Of a DNA stretch of 64,000 bases, positions 27,007 to 34,615 are shown piece by piece. The stretch covers positions 62,001 to 126,000 of the forward strand of contig JAHDID010000011.1 of NCBI GenBank assembly GCA_020630975.1, in the 5' to 3' direction. The notes beneath the pieces are model-generated. The model was not told where the DNA came from, ran no database searches, and saw nothing but the letters and a program-made list of their open reading frames with translations. Position 1 is the stretch's first letter. Each line of letters begins with the position of its first letter. The stretch comes from Verrucomicrobiota bacterium (GTDB lineage Bacteria; Verrucomicrobiota; Verrucomicrobiia; Verrucomicrobiales; DEV007). Both the position numbers and the translations under genes were made by a program.

Positions 27007-28044
27007 TCAGCCACCGCTCTGGCCGATGATCTGCTTTCCGTCAAAGAAATAGACCTGGCGGCTGGCTACATCCACTTTCGCCTCAGACCATGTCTGGCCT
27101 CCATCAGCCGAATATCGAAACGACTTCGCATGCCCGACATTGCCGAGTAGTAGCCCGTTGCCTGCCGTAGTGACTCGAGGCAGATCAGATGTGGTAGTGG
27201 CGACTTGCCAAGCCAGCCCATCGGCCGAGCGAAAGATCTGCTTGGCCTTGCTCTTCCAGTGCGCCGCTGCCGCCCAAAAATGGCTACCATCGAAGACTCC
27301 ATCGTAGCCAAAGACTCCCTCTCCTTGTTTCAGATCATTCAGCTCGCTAGGCTCCCAGTCGATGCCATCGGTGCTGGTGCGGACACCGTGTTTATCCGTC
27401 ATCCAGACGAAACGGCCTGCGCCGAATAACAGTATCTGACGACGGGCACGATCCTCAGCCGGGATCAGCCTATGGTGTAGCCAGCTGCTGCCATCTTTGG
27501 TCACGCCGATCCGCTGCTCGCCGATGCAGACGAATACCCCATTCCCGAAAACCGTCTTGCGTACGTGGCCAGCGCCATCATTGCCCCAGATTTTAAAATC
27601 CGCTTCTGGTTTGACCGTTTCCCAGCTTTTGCCATCCGCCGAGCGCATGAATTCGCCTGCACTGGGCGCGAGGAACACCCCATTGCCAAATGCCACACTC
27701 ATCGCGCCTCGCGGAGCAGGTACGACTTCCCAATTTTGGCCATCCTCAGAGGTCACCACAGCCTTGGCATTCCCCGTAGCGACGAAGCGACCGTACCCGT
27801 AGGTGAGGCAGCGCAGCATATTGTTATTGGCATGGCTGAAGTCTTCCGTCACCGGTCCTCCTTTGAAGGCTTGCGTCCAGGTTTTACCATCGGTCGAGGT
27901 GAAGATGGTGCCATACTCTGCCTCGATCTTTTTGCCATCGCGCTCCGTATCGATGCCACCGACCGTTAAGAACAAGCCCTCCCCTGCGTAAACGGAAATC
28001 GTCGCGATACTGATGGCGGAGATAAGGGACAAAAAACGGCGCAT
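27007..28044 (-). CDS. Secreted BNR/Asp-box beta-propeller protein
   Basis: The start is set at 28044 (MRRFLSLISAIS...), which opens a signal peptide ending near SVYA. The upstream 13 residues overlap the divergent promoter region. Seven Asp-box-like repeats are visible: TSTDGKTW, TSEDGQNW, RSADGKSW, TKDGSSW, TSTDGIDW, RSADGLAW and SADGGQTW. This gives a propeller of six or seven blades as in sialidase-like and photosystem-assembly folds. No sialidase Arg triad or catalytic Asp is evident, so it is more likely a binding or structural protein in the periplasm or outside the cell. It is divergent from the esterase gene, with 42 bp between the chosen starts, and on the same strand as the beta-helix gene. 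Confidence 0.75.
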   Translation of the reverse strand: MRRFLSLISAISIATISVYAGEGLFLTVGGIDTERDGKKIEAEYGTIFTSTDGKTWTQAFKGGPVTEDFSHANNNMLRCLTYGYGRFVATGNAKAVVTSEDGQNWEVVPAPRGAMSVAFGNGVFLAPSAGEFMRSADGKSWETVKPEADFKIWGNDGAGHVRKTVFGNGVFVCIGEQRIGVTKDGSSWLHHRLIPAEDRARRQILLFGAGRFVWMTDKHGVRTSTDGIDWEPSELNDLKQGEGVFGYDGVFDGSHFWAAAAHWKSKAKQIFRSADGLAWQVATTTSDLPRVTTAGNGLLLGNVGHAKSFRYSADGGQTWSEAKVDVASRQVYFFDGKQIIGQSGG

Positions 28045-28086
28045 GACCTCGCACTCTACCATAGGATGAGACCGATACCGCACTGT

Positions 28087-28866
28087 ATGACCATGAAAAG
28101 ACTGCTAGCCATATCCATCCTACTCTCCGCGACTGCTACTGTCGGCCTGAATGCCCAAACCAAAGGCGGACTAAAAAACGCTGAAGTGCGAGGCGGCTAC
28201 AGAGCGAACGTCATTTCTGCTCCAGATGAATTGGCTGCCTCATTTGAGAATCTAAAACCCAAGGCAATGCTCTATCAGCCAGTCGACTCAGACCGCGATA
28301 AGCTGCCACTAGTCATTTCCCTACATGGCTCCGGTGGTGGACGTAGAGACATCGAGAAACGCGGTAAGTGGATCGGCACCATCAGAGAGCTACAAAAGCC
28401 AGAAAACCAGTCACAACAGGCGATGCTGCTGACTCCCCAGAGCGATGGTACTTGGTCCCCGGCCTCGCTCGAAAAGATGCTCGGCTGGCTGCTCAGCGAG
28501 TACCCACAGATCGATGAGAATCGCATCTACTGCGTCGGCTACAGTATGGGTGGCAAAGGCACCTGGGAATGGGCGATGCACAAGCCCGATCGATTTGCAG
28601 CGATCATCCCCAAAGGATTCATCCCCGACCTGAGCAAAGCCGAAGCCATGGTCGATCTACCCATCTGGGCCATGGTAGGCGATCGAGACACCCGCGAGCG
28701 GGTAGAAGGCATCCCCGCCATGGCAAAGAAACTCAAGGATCTGGGATCTACGAAAGTAAAGATTACCGTCTTTCCCGGTGCCAATCATGCTAGTGCCACG
28801 AAAGAGATCAAACAACTAGAAGGCGTGTACGAATGGCTATTCAGCCACTCGAAAGACAAAAATTAG
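28087..28866 (+). CDS. Secreted carboxylesterase (dienelactone-hydrolase/PHB-depolymerase-like)
   Basis: The start is at 28087 (MTMKRLLAIS), with 28093 as an alternative. Either gives a signal peptide ending near GLNAQ. LPLVISLHGSGGGRRD is the oxyanion-hole strand, GYSMGGKGTWEWA the nucleophile elbow (Ser153), VGDRDT the acid, and PGANHAS the catalytic His. These give a complete triad of an alpha/beta-hydrolase of the predicted-esterase type often encoded beside polysaccharide degradation genes. It should cleave ester groups such as acetyl or feruloyl from secreted glycans or small esters. The exact substrate is unknown. Its TAG stop coincides with the start of a dispersed repeat. Confidence 0.85.
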   Translation: MTMKRLLAISILLSATATVGLNAQTKGGLKNAEVRGGYRANVISAPDELAASFENLKPKAMLYQPVDSDRDKLPLVISLHGSGGGRRDIEKRGKWIGTIRELQKPENQSQQAMLLTPQSDGTWSPASLEKMLGWLLSEYPQIDENRIYCVGYSMGGKGTWEWAMHKPDRFAAIIPKGFIPDLSKAEAMVDLPIWAMVGDRDTRERVEGIPAMAKKLKDLGSTKVKITVFPGANHASATKEIKQLEGVYEWLFSHSKDKN

Positions 28867-29017
28867 CGAGCCGAAGGCTTCAGAAATAATCCATGACATC
28901 TATGTTCAATCCGTACAAATCCATGGAAAAATTTTCTGACTTTGCTATCAAGCATGGATTTAAAGGGATTAGCAAGATTTCCAAATTTGGCTCCAGAAAT
29001 CAAATTTCAAAATCAAA
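28864..29017 (+). repeat. Dispersed repeat, family 1, copy a
   Basis: About 150 bp beginning at the TAG stop codon of the esterase (TAGCGAGCCGAAGGCT). It is clearly related to 40813-40950, which begins at the stop of another gene. Conserved blocks include ATGTTCAATCCGT, TTTGCTATCAA and ATCAAATTTCAAAATC. No ORF is shared, so it is probably a non-coding intergenic element. The gene-free gap 28867-29195 holds this plus a degenerate family 2 fragment. Confidence 0.8.
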
Positions 29018-29068
29018 GTCCCTAGCCGCTACGCCCTCTCCCTGAGTATAGCGACAGAGACTCCAGCC

Positions 29069-29100
29069 CAAGGAGTGGCGAGGTCTCGTCGCCAGGCTGC
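29069..29100 (+). repeat. Degenerate fragment of the GC-rich hairpin repeat (family 2)
   Basis: AAGGAGTGGCGAGGTCTCGTCGCCAGGCTG resembles the arm GGAGGGGCG-ACGTCTCGTCGCCCGGCT found intact at 36334, but with several changes. Confidence 0.4.
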
Positions 29101-29195
29101 ATAAGACTCCAGCCATCAGGCATTATCTCTGCCTACCCAGCAACCGAGGCCATCAACGAAGGACCAACACCCTACCTATACAGCCCCCCACCCAC

Positions 29196-29792
29196 ATGGA
29201 CAACGAACCGAAGCCATTCCAACCAGCAGAAGACAACTACGATCAGCAATTTCTGAACTGCCACACCGAGCAGCCCCACCGACACTCCCAGTATGAGTCC
29301 TGTCGATTCGAAAATTGCCACTTTGCAAAGGCGCAGCTTGAGAACTCGGGATTTGCCGATTGCCAGTTTATCCACTGCGACCTCACCATGGTCAGCTTTG
29401 CCCAATCCACACTCAATGGTGTCCGATTTGAAAGCTGCCGCCTGCGAGGTGTCGACTGGACAACCGTCAGCCCCGCCATGCTGTCTACCGCATTTCACGA
29501 ATGCGTCCTCGACTACAGCGTCTTCGACGATCTCACGCTGAAGAAGACACCCTTCATCAAATGCTCAGCCATCGAATCCTCCTTCGACCGCTGCGACCTC
29601 CGCCATACCACGTTCACCGAGTCAAAACTAACCAGAGCCACCTTCTCAGGCGCCAACCTTCAACAGGCAGACTTTCGCGGGGTCGAAGGCTTAGTCTTGG
29701 ATCTTTCCAACTGCCGCACCGACGGTCTCCAACTAAATCTAACCGACACTATCGAAACCCTCCAGAGCTACGGCCTCGATATCGCCCCGTGA
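29196..29792 (+). CDS. Pentapeptide-repeat protein
   Basis: 198 residues built almost entirely of A(D/N)LxF-type pentapeptides: CRFENCHFAKAQLENSGFADCQF, SFAQSTLNGVRFESCRLRG, SSFDRCDLRHTTFTESKLTRATFSGANLQQADFRG. These fold into a right-handed quadrilateral beta-helix. Some members, such as Qnr and McbG, mimic DNA and protect gyrase, but most have unknown roles and this sequence gives no specific sign of gyrase binding. It has no signal peptide, so it is cytoplasmic. It starts after a repeat-rich gap and lies 65 bp before the toxin-antitoxin genes on the same strand. No ribosome-binding sequence is visible before the ATG. Confidence 0.88.
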   Translation: MDNEPKPFQPAEDNYDQQFLNCHTEQPHRHSQYESCRFENCHFAKAQLENSGFADCQFIHCDLTMVSFAQSTLNGVRFESCRLRGVDWTTVSPAMLSTAFHECVLDYSVFDDLTLKKTPFIKCSAIESSFDRCDLRHTTFTESKLTRATFSGANLQQADFRGVEGLVLDLSNCRTDGLQLNLTDTIETLQSYGLDIAP

Positions 29793-29838
29793 GCAGGTCT
29801 GACTGACAAAGGAATGGTTCCTTGACGGCTCTGATTTA

Positions 29839-29853
29839 GTAAGATATTCTTAC
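29839..29853 (+). promoter_or_regulatory. Palindromic operator/promoter of the vapBC-like pair
   Basis: GTAAGA-TAT-TCTTAC is a perfect inverted repeat. It overlaps a possible -10 (TATTCT), 17 bp after TTGACG at 29822. It ends three bases before the antitoxin ATG. This fits autorepression by the AbrB-type antitoxin and implies a nearly leaderless mRNA. Confidence 0.6.
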
Positions 29854-29856
29854 CTT

Positions 29857-30105
29857 ATGACAACGGTTCTTTCTCAAAAAGGCCAAATCGTCTTACCTGC
29901 TGGGATACGCAAGCAACTCGACTTGCAGCCAGGAGATGACTTTGAGATCTTGGTGGATGATAATGACGACGGTACGATCGTGTTGAGGCGAGTGCAATCG
30001 CCGCCCAATGCCGGGCTGATTGACCATCTGCTGAGTGCTCCGGGTGAACTGGATATACCAGACCGAGCAAAGGACGCCCCTGAGGCAATATCCTTCGATG
30101 CTTGA
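29857..30105 (+). CDS. vapB: AbrB/SpoVT/MazE-type antitoxin
   Basis: 82 residues. VLSQKGQIVLPAGIRKQLDLQPGDDFEIL is the swapped-hairpin AbrB DNA-binding domain in full. The C-terminal 35 residues (LIDHLLSAPGELDIPDRA) are the toxin-wrapping segment. It should neutralise the PIN-domain toxin encoded next and repress its own promoter through the palindrome directly upstream. The stop codon overlaps the toxin ATG by one base (TGATG), so translation is coupled. The gene symbol reflects the family role in a VapBC-type pair and not a demonstrated orthologue. Confidence 0.85.
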   Translation: MTTVLSQKGQIVLPAGIRKQLDLQPGDDFEILVDDNDDGTIVLRRVQSPPNAGLIDHLLSAPGELDIPDRAKDAPEAISFDA

Positions 30106-30551
30106 TGCTTTCGATGATTGATGGAATGGAGAAGTACCTAGTCGATACCAATCTATGGAGTGAAAGCACCAAAAACGAACCCGACGAGCGGGTGGTAGCA
30201 TGGATGAGAGATCATGAGTCGGTGCTTTATATATCTACTATCTCGATAGGTGAATTGAAGTATGGCATAGAAAGGCTGGAGGACGGCCGAAGAAAACGAG
30301 CCTATCAAAGCTGGCTGACGGGACTAACGCAGCGAATGAAGGGCCGAATCCTCAACTACAACACATCGACCGCTACTGTGTGGGGGCAACTACAGGCTAA
30401 ATGCGAAATCCAAGGCATAACCCTACCCAGTCTGGATAGCCAAATAGCAGCCATAGCGATTCGCCACGACTTGATCATAGCTTCTCGAAACGAGAGCGAC
30501 TTTAGGCACACGGGAGTGAAAGTGATCAATCCTTTTTCTTGTAATGGGTGA
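30105..30551 (+). CDS. vapC: PIN-domain ribonuclease toxin (VapC-like)
   Basis: 148 residues from the ATG at 30105, which overlaps the antitoxin stop. The track start at 30102 is a TTG, and ATG 30126 (MEKYLVDTN) is a further alternative. The PIN acidic residues are in place: YLVDTNLWSE (Asp14 from 30105), IGELKYGIERL (Glu), PSLDSQIAAIAIRHDL (Asp), and the last acidic site in ASRNESDFRHTGV. They would bind Mg2+ for RNA cleavage. Length and motif order match VapC of the FitB-like group. No DNA-invertase or plasmid genes are adjacent, so this is a chromosomal pair. An 850-bp gene-poor stretch follows. Confidence 0.87.
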   Translation: MLSMIDGMEKYLVDTNLWSESTKNEPDERVVAWMRDHESVLYISTISIGELKYGIERLEDGRRKRAYQSWLTGLTQRMKGRILNYNTSTATVWGQLQAKCEIQGITLPSLDSQIAAIAIRHDLIIASRNESDFRHTGVKVINPFSCNG

Positions 30552-31042
30552 CAGGCAGAATCGGAGTAAAATATCAATGTATCCTAATATAGACTCAGGT
30601 GATTATTCCGGATTTTTCAGGCTAAATCCAGCCAAAGTGCATCCGGTGCCTAAATAGGCACCCCGAAGTATAGAACTCATAGCCGATGGTCGAGCCTATT
30701 GGAAATTGGAGAGGCGAGGTGGTGGATTCTGATGAGTTTCCCAGTGCTGTGATAACGTTTTAGCTTGCCGGCTAATGCACGTCACCCCCAGCGCCAAAGG
30801 CAAGAGATTTGAGAGGACCTCAAGCATCGCCTAACTGAGGACAGTTTTGAGTTTAGTCAAAGGAATCAAGCGGTGGTGAGAATCAAGAATTCGTATGGCT
30901 ATTTAAGCGCTCTGAAACTTATGCTGGAGAGGTGAAGGTGTTACATCCAGAATCTATTCTGCGAAGGGTTGCTGGTGACAAGACACTGATTTATAGCGCT
31001 CCAGGGCACCGGCAATACGATTGCCGATCTCACCGTGGCAGG

Positions 31043-31134
31043 AATCAAGAAATAACGGCATCCCTGCGGTTGGCTGAACCCATGGTTTCGCAGCCGAGGT
31101 AGCCGAACAGCAGGGATGCCGTAGTTCCTTGAGT
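31043..31134. repeat. Long imperfect hairpin, arms about 33 bp
   Basis: The arms AATCAAGAAATAACGGCATCC... and ACTCAAGGAACTACGGCATCC... (the second read from the minus strand) pair over about 33 bp, including a perfect 13-bp core ACGGCATCCCTGC. The loop is about 25 nt. It could be an element end, a folded RNA or a recombination site. Confidence 0.65.
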
Positions 31135-31152
31135 TAGGACACAAAGCGAATC

Positions 31153-31190
31153 ATTGTACCCTATTCACTGTTTTGCGAACCCTATTCATT
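31153..31190 (+). promoter_or_regulatory. Direct-repeat pair ATTGTACCCTATT / gcgaACCCTATT, 21-bp period
   Basis: ACCCTATTCA starts at 31158 and again at 31179. The first half is the same ATTGTACCCTATT core as at 7166 and 44932. No clear gene follows on the plus strand, so this copy may be orphaned. Confidence 0.5.
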
Positions 31191-31404
31191 CAGGTAGCAG
31201 ACGAAAAAAGGATCGCCGCACAGTATACTGTATTGCTATTCATTCGCCTATTAGATACCATGTTATACTACAGGAACTATATGGTCGAAAATAACCCCCG
31301 AAAACGGTAAATGAAATAGGGGAACCGTAACGCAACTAGAATGTCAATAAATTACACCCCTTATTCAAAAACTGAAAACGACGTAACGTAGAGTGTGTTC
31401 CGCT

Positions 31405-32457
31405 TTAGAAAAATCTATTTCCAGGATTCATCAGGCTCATCATCTCTATGCCGACTCCTGAGCCTGCTAAATTAAGATTGAGAGCAGGGTTCTTTTTTCG
31501 CAATGCTCTCAAAGCCGGTTCGGCGTCTTTGGTCAATCCGACACAATTGCCCATATCACAGAAGACCAACTTGCTCAATTTCTCCAAATGCGGGAGACCC
31601 AGCTCATCCACACGTGCATATTTCACACGCAGCTCTACCAGATTCGGGAATTGCTCGACGATTTTTTTCAACTGCTCATTGCCGATGTAACCGTAAACCA
31701 AGTCAAGCCGTGCCAGACTAGGATACGGGCCATCGAGGGCGCTTAGCCAGCCGTATACAGTCGCCTGGTTTTCGCGGGTATCCGACAGAGAATCGAAACA
31801 AATCGTGAGTCCCTCCAAGCGCTCCAAAGGCAGCTCCTGTGGTGATATCTCCCTGTGGGTGCCAATGACCATCGACACCTCTGTCAGCTTATCCATGCGA
31901 TGTAGCACTGGCCCGCAGTCATCGCTAGGCACATAAAAGTGGAAGGCAGCCATATCAGGAGCCAGGCGACTGATGATGGCGATACCCTCCCTAGTCACAT
32001 CGCTACAGTCCTGCATCCATACCACATCCACCGCTGGCAGCGGCCCTAATATCTCCAGGTGTTGATCTGTCGTTTCTTTAGACAGATAGATCTGCTCCGT
32101 CCTGGCGATCGGCCAGCCGCGGGCGAGTCGTATCGCACGCAGCGAGTCAGCCCCAGACTCTAAGGCAACCGATTCGACTTTCGGCTCCAAAGTCCGCAGA
32201 GCAGTCTTCAGTAGTCGGCTCGCAGGTCTCACCCACACAGGCCCAGAGTCCAGGCGCGATACCCAGAGCTTTCGCCAGCCAGTATGGGGTATGTCCACCG
32301 AAACGCCGACACGAGTCAGCTGATGCAGCTGGTAGCAACGCCCACCCACCGTAGCGACAAACCAAGCGCACAACACCAGGGCTAGTGCTACTCCGCTAAA
32401 AAATATGCGCCGCCTGCTCACCCCGCAGCAGATATCTCCATCGATCCAGTCTGTCAA
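31405..32457 (-). CDS. Membrane-anchored leucine-rich-repeat-like protein, unknown function
   Basis: 350 residues. A single helix near residues 19-37 (FFSGVALALVLCAWFVATVGG) anchors the protein, with the bulk probably outside the cytoplasm. The last 150 residues show leucine-rich strands at about 23-25-residue spacing (LPLERLEGLTICFDSL, YPSLARLDLVYGYIGNEQLKKI, FPNLVELRVKYARVDELGLPHL, LSKLVFCDMGNCVGLT). This is like the irregular LRR proteins common in Planctomycetes and Verrucomicrobia. The first third has no recognised domain. It stands alone on its strand, upstream of a tandem repeat block, with no operon partner, and no enzymatic motif is visible. Confidence 0.6.
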   Translation of the reverse strand: MTDWIDGDICCGVSRRRIFFSGVALALVLCAWFVATVGGRCYQLHQLTRVGVSVDIPHTGWRKLWVSRLDSGPVWVRPASRLLKTALRTLEPKVESVALESGADSLRAIRLARGWPIARTEQIYLSKETTDQHLEILGPLPAVDVVWMQDCSDVTREGIAIISRLAPDMAAFHFYVPSDDCGPVLHRMDKLTEVSMVIGTHREISPQELPLERLEGLTICFDSLSDTRENQATVYGWLSALDGPYPSLARLDLVYGYIGNEQLKKIVEQFPNLVELRVKYARVDELGLPHLEKLSKLVFCDMGNCVGLTKDAEPALRALRKKNPALNLNLAGSGVGIEMMSLMNPGNRFF

Positions 32458-32514
32458 ATAGCGGGCCTGGGGTTATCGAGAGTCGCGCACCACTGTGCTG
32501 GGCAGGCAGCTCTA

Positions 32515-32614
32515 GAGGCTCTGAAAACACGGAAGATTGGGATCTTCCGCTACGCATCTGCAAGGCCCGTAGCTGAATTTCCAAAAATTCAGACCTCGGA
32601 GACTCTCGGAGCAC
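32515..32614. repeat. Tandem repeat unit 1 (119-bp period), two hairpins
   Basis: GAGGCTCTGAAAACACGG is followed by the hairpins GGAAGAT-tggg-ATCTTCC and CTGAATTT-ccaa-AAATTCAG and ends ACCTCGGAGACTCTCG. Almost the same 100 bp recur 119 bp later. Confidence 0.85.
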
Positions 32615-32633
32615 TGCCCGCTGTCTATGCTCG

Positions 32634-32731
32634 GAGGCTCTGAAAACACGGAAGATTGGGATCTTCCGCTACGCATCAGCAAGACCGTAGCTGAATTTCC
32701 AAAAATTCAGACCTCGGAGACTCTCGAAGCA
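32634..32731. repeat. Tandem repeat unit 2
   Basis: Second copy of the preceding unit with only a few differences (ATCAGCAAGACCG for ATCTGCAAGGCCCG, CTCGAAGC for CTCGGAGC). Both lie between the LRR-like gene and the sulfatase. Confidence 0.85.
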
Positions 32732-32845
32732 CAATAAGGGGGCAGATCTAGTATTTTGACATTGGCAATAGTCCTGGGATGCCTAGTGATGCAGGACCAA
32801 CCATGTTTCGCGAGCCACTCTCCCTACATGGTGTAACATCCCGAC

Positions 32846-34393
32846 ATGCACCCAGTGTCGCGCCTCATCTATTCTGCCTGCATTCTCGCGTCGTTCACCT
32901 TCTCTGCCCGCGCAGAAGCTGATCAACCCCATCCCAATATCGTTTTTATTTACGCGGATGACCTTGGTTACGGCGATGTCGGTTGTTACCATCCGGAATC
33001 CAAAGTGCCGACTCCCAATCTGGACCAGTTCGCTGCCGAGGGGATGCGCTTTACGGATGCTCACAGCCCCTCCACTGTCTGCACGCCTTCGCGCTACAGC
33101 GTGATGACTGGGCGCATGGCATTCCGTATGAACTACGCTGGTGTCTTCACCGGAGTGGAAGGCCCCTGTCTGATCGATCGGAAGCGACTGACACTGCCGG
33201 AGATGCTCCAGGACAAGGGCTACCGGACTGCCTTGATGGGTAAATGGCATATCGGCATGACCTTTCTGGACCGCGACGGCGAGCCGGTCTATGAAACCAG
33301 CGACGCCCGTGGTGTAGGCCTGGTGAAGCACGCCGACCTGACCCGACCCATCGCCGATGGCCCGCTCAATCACGGCTTTGATGAGTTCTATGGCACCGTC
33401 TGCTGCCCGACGACAGACTGGCTCTATGCCTATATCGACGGAGATCGGATACCAGTGCTGCCCACCACGATACGGGACCAGTCCAAACTGCCGGCTCACG
33501 CCTATTCCAGAACTCGCGCAGGCTTGCTCGCACCGGACTTCGACCTGGAAGAAGTCGATATGGTCTTCCTGGAAAAGAGCCAGGCTTTCCTCAAAGACCA
33601 TGTGGATAAGCGCCCCGACCAGCCTTTCTTCCTGTTTCATTCGGCTCAGGCGGTTCACCTACCGTCATTCCCGGGTGATGCCTTTAAAGGGAAGACCGAT
33701 GCAGGACCGCACGGTGACTTCATCTTTCAATTCGACCATATCGTCGGGGAGCTGATGAAGACGCTCAAAGAGCTGGGTGTCGACAACAACACGCTGGTCG
33801 TGATAAGCAGCGACAACGGCCCGGAGGTGTCCACCATCGTGGCGATGCGGGGTGACCACCAGCACGATGGCGCGCATCCCTGGAGAGGCGTGAAGCGCGA
33901 CCAATGGGAGGGCGGCCACCGTGTGCCGTTTCTGGTGCGTTGGCCGGGGACCGTGCCTGCCGGAACTGTGAGCAGTGAAACACTCTGCCAGACCGATCTG
34001 ATGGCGACTTTCGCATCGATCGTCGGAGCCAGCCTCCCGGATGATGCTGCGGAAGACAGCTTCGATATGCTGCCCATCTTCCGAGGTGCTAAAACCACTG
34101 CTCCGATACGCCCCTATACTCTGTACCAGACGATCCGCCTCGATCTCGCCATCCGGCGTGGCCCCTGGAAATACCTCGATCATCAAGGCTCCGGTGGCAA
34201 CAACTACGAAAAGCGTAAGGATCTGCAGAAATATGCCCTGCCCGACAATGCGCCCGATGCTCCGGGACAGCTCTATCACCTAGGCAAAGATCCCGGCGAG
34301 ACCACAAATCTCTACTACGACCACCCCAAGATCGTGAAGGAGCTAAAGGCGCTGCTCGAAGAGAGCAAGGCCTCTGGCCGCAGCCGCCCGTGA
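32846..34393 (+). CDS. Secreted sulfatase (arylsulfatase family)
   Basis: 515 residues. The signal peptide (MHPVSRLIYSACILASFTFSARA) is followed by NIVFIYADDLGYGDVGCY, the metal-binding start of type I sulfatases. CTPSRYSVMTG holds Cys79, the site of formylglycine formation. GKWHIG, the lysine/histidine catalytic motif, and VVISSDNGPE, the second metal site, are both present. It removes sulfate esters from glycans or small molecules in the periplasm or outside the cell. It needs a formylglycine-generating enzyme, which is not in the window. It is a single gene with no Shine-Dalgarno sequence seen. The long antisense ORFs in the track are shadows of this gene. Confidence 0.93.
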   Translation: MHPVSRLIYSACILASFTFSARAEADQPHPNIVFIYADDLGYGDVGCYHPESKVPTPNLDQFAAEGMRFTDAHSPSTVCTPSRYSVMTGRMAFRMNYAGVFTGVEGPCLIDRKRLTLPEMLQDKGYRTALMGKWHIGMTFLDRDGEPVYETSDARGVGLVKHADLTRPIADGPLNHGFDEFYGTVCCPTTDWLYAYIDGDRIPVLPTTIRDQSKLPAHAYSRTRAGLLAPDFDLEEVDMVFLEKSQAFLKDHVDKRPDQPFFLFHSAQAVHLPSFPGDAFKGKTDAGPHGDFIFQFDHIVGELMKTLKELGVDNNTLVVISSDNGPEVSTIVAMRGDHQHDGAHPWRGVKRDQWEGGHRVPFLVRWPGTVPAGTVSSETLCQTDLMATFASIVGASLPDDAAEDSFDMLPIFRGAKTTAPIRPYTLYQTIRLDLAIRRGPWKYLDHQGSGGNNYEKRKDLQKYALPDNAPDAPGQLYHLGKDPGETTNLYYDHPKIVKELKALLEESKASGRSRP

Positions 34394-34615
34394 GGCGGGC
34401 TTAACAATAAGCACACCGTTTACCTATCCCCATTATACGAATGTGCCCTCCATCAAACGAATGGCGATGTTTGCATGGATGGCCTGGAGGCCGACGGATT
34501 TTACGGAATTCACATAGATTCTATTACCAATTCCTTTGTCCCCGATCCTGTCTGCCGAAGCTTATAGCGCAGGAGGATTCCTTTGTCCAATCAGAGAAAC
34601 CTCTGCCCGCTTTGA

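Larger units (their letters stand above)
30552..31404. other. Gene-free stretch, likely decayed DNA
   Basis: About 850 bp with only short broken frames in both directions and no product I recognise. It contains a 92-nt imperfect inverted repeat (31043-31134) and one copy of the 21-bp-period direct repeat (31153-31190). It may be a remnant of an element or of lost genes. Confidence 0.6.

Noticed and set aside
30941-31144. 67-residue minus-strand ORF
   Set aside because: It spans the 92-nt hairpin, has no start signal or recognisable product, and the surrounding frames are broken.
32783-33658. 291-residue minus-strand ORF
   Set aside because: It lies antisense inside the sulfatase gene, has no recognisable motif, and its composition reflects the GC-rich sulfatase codons.
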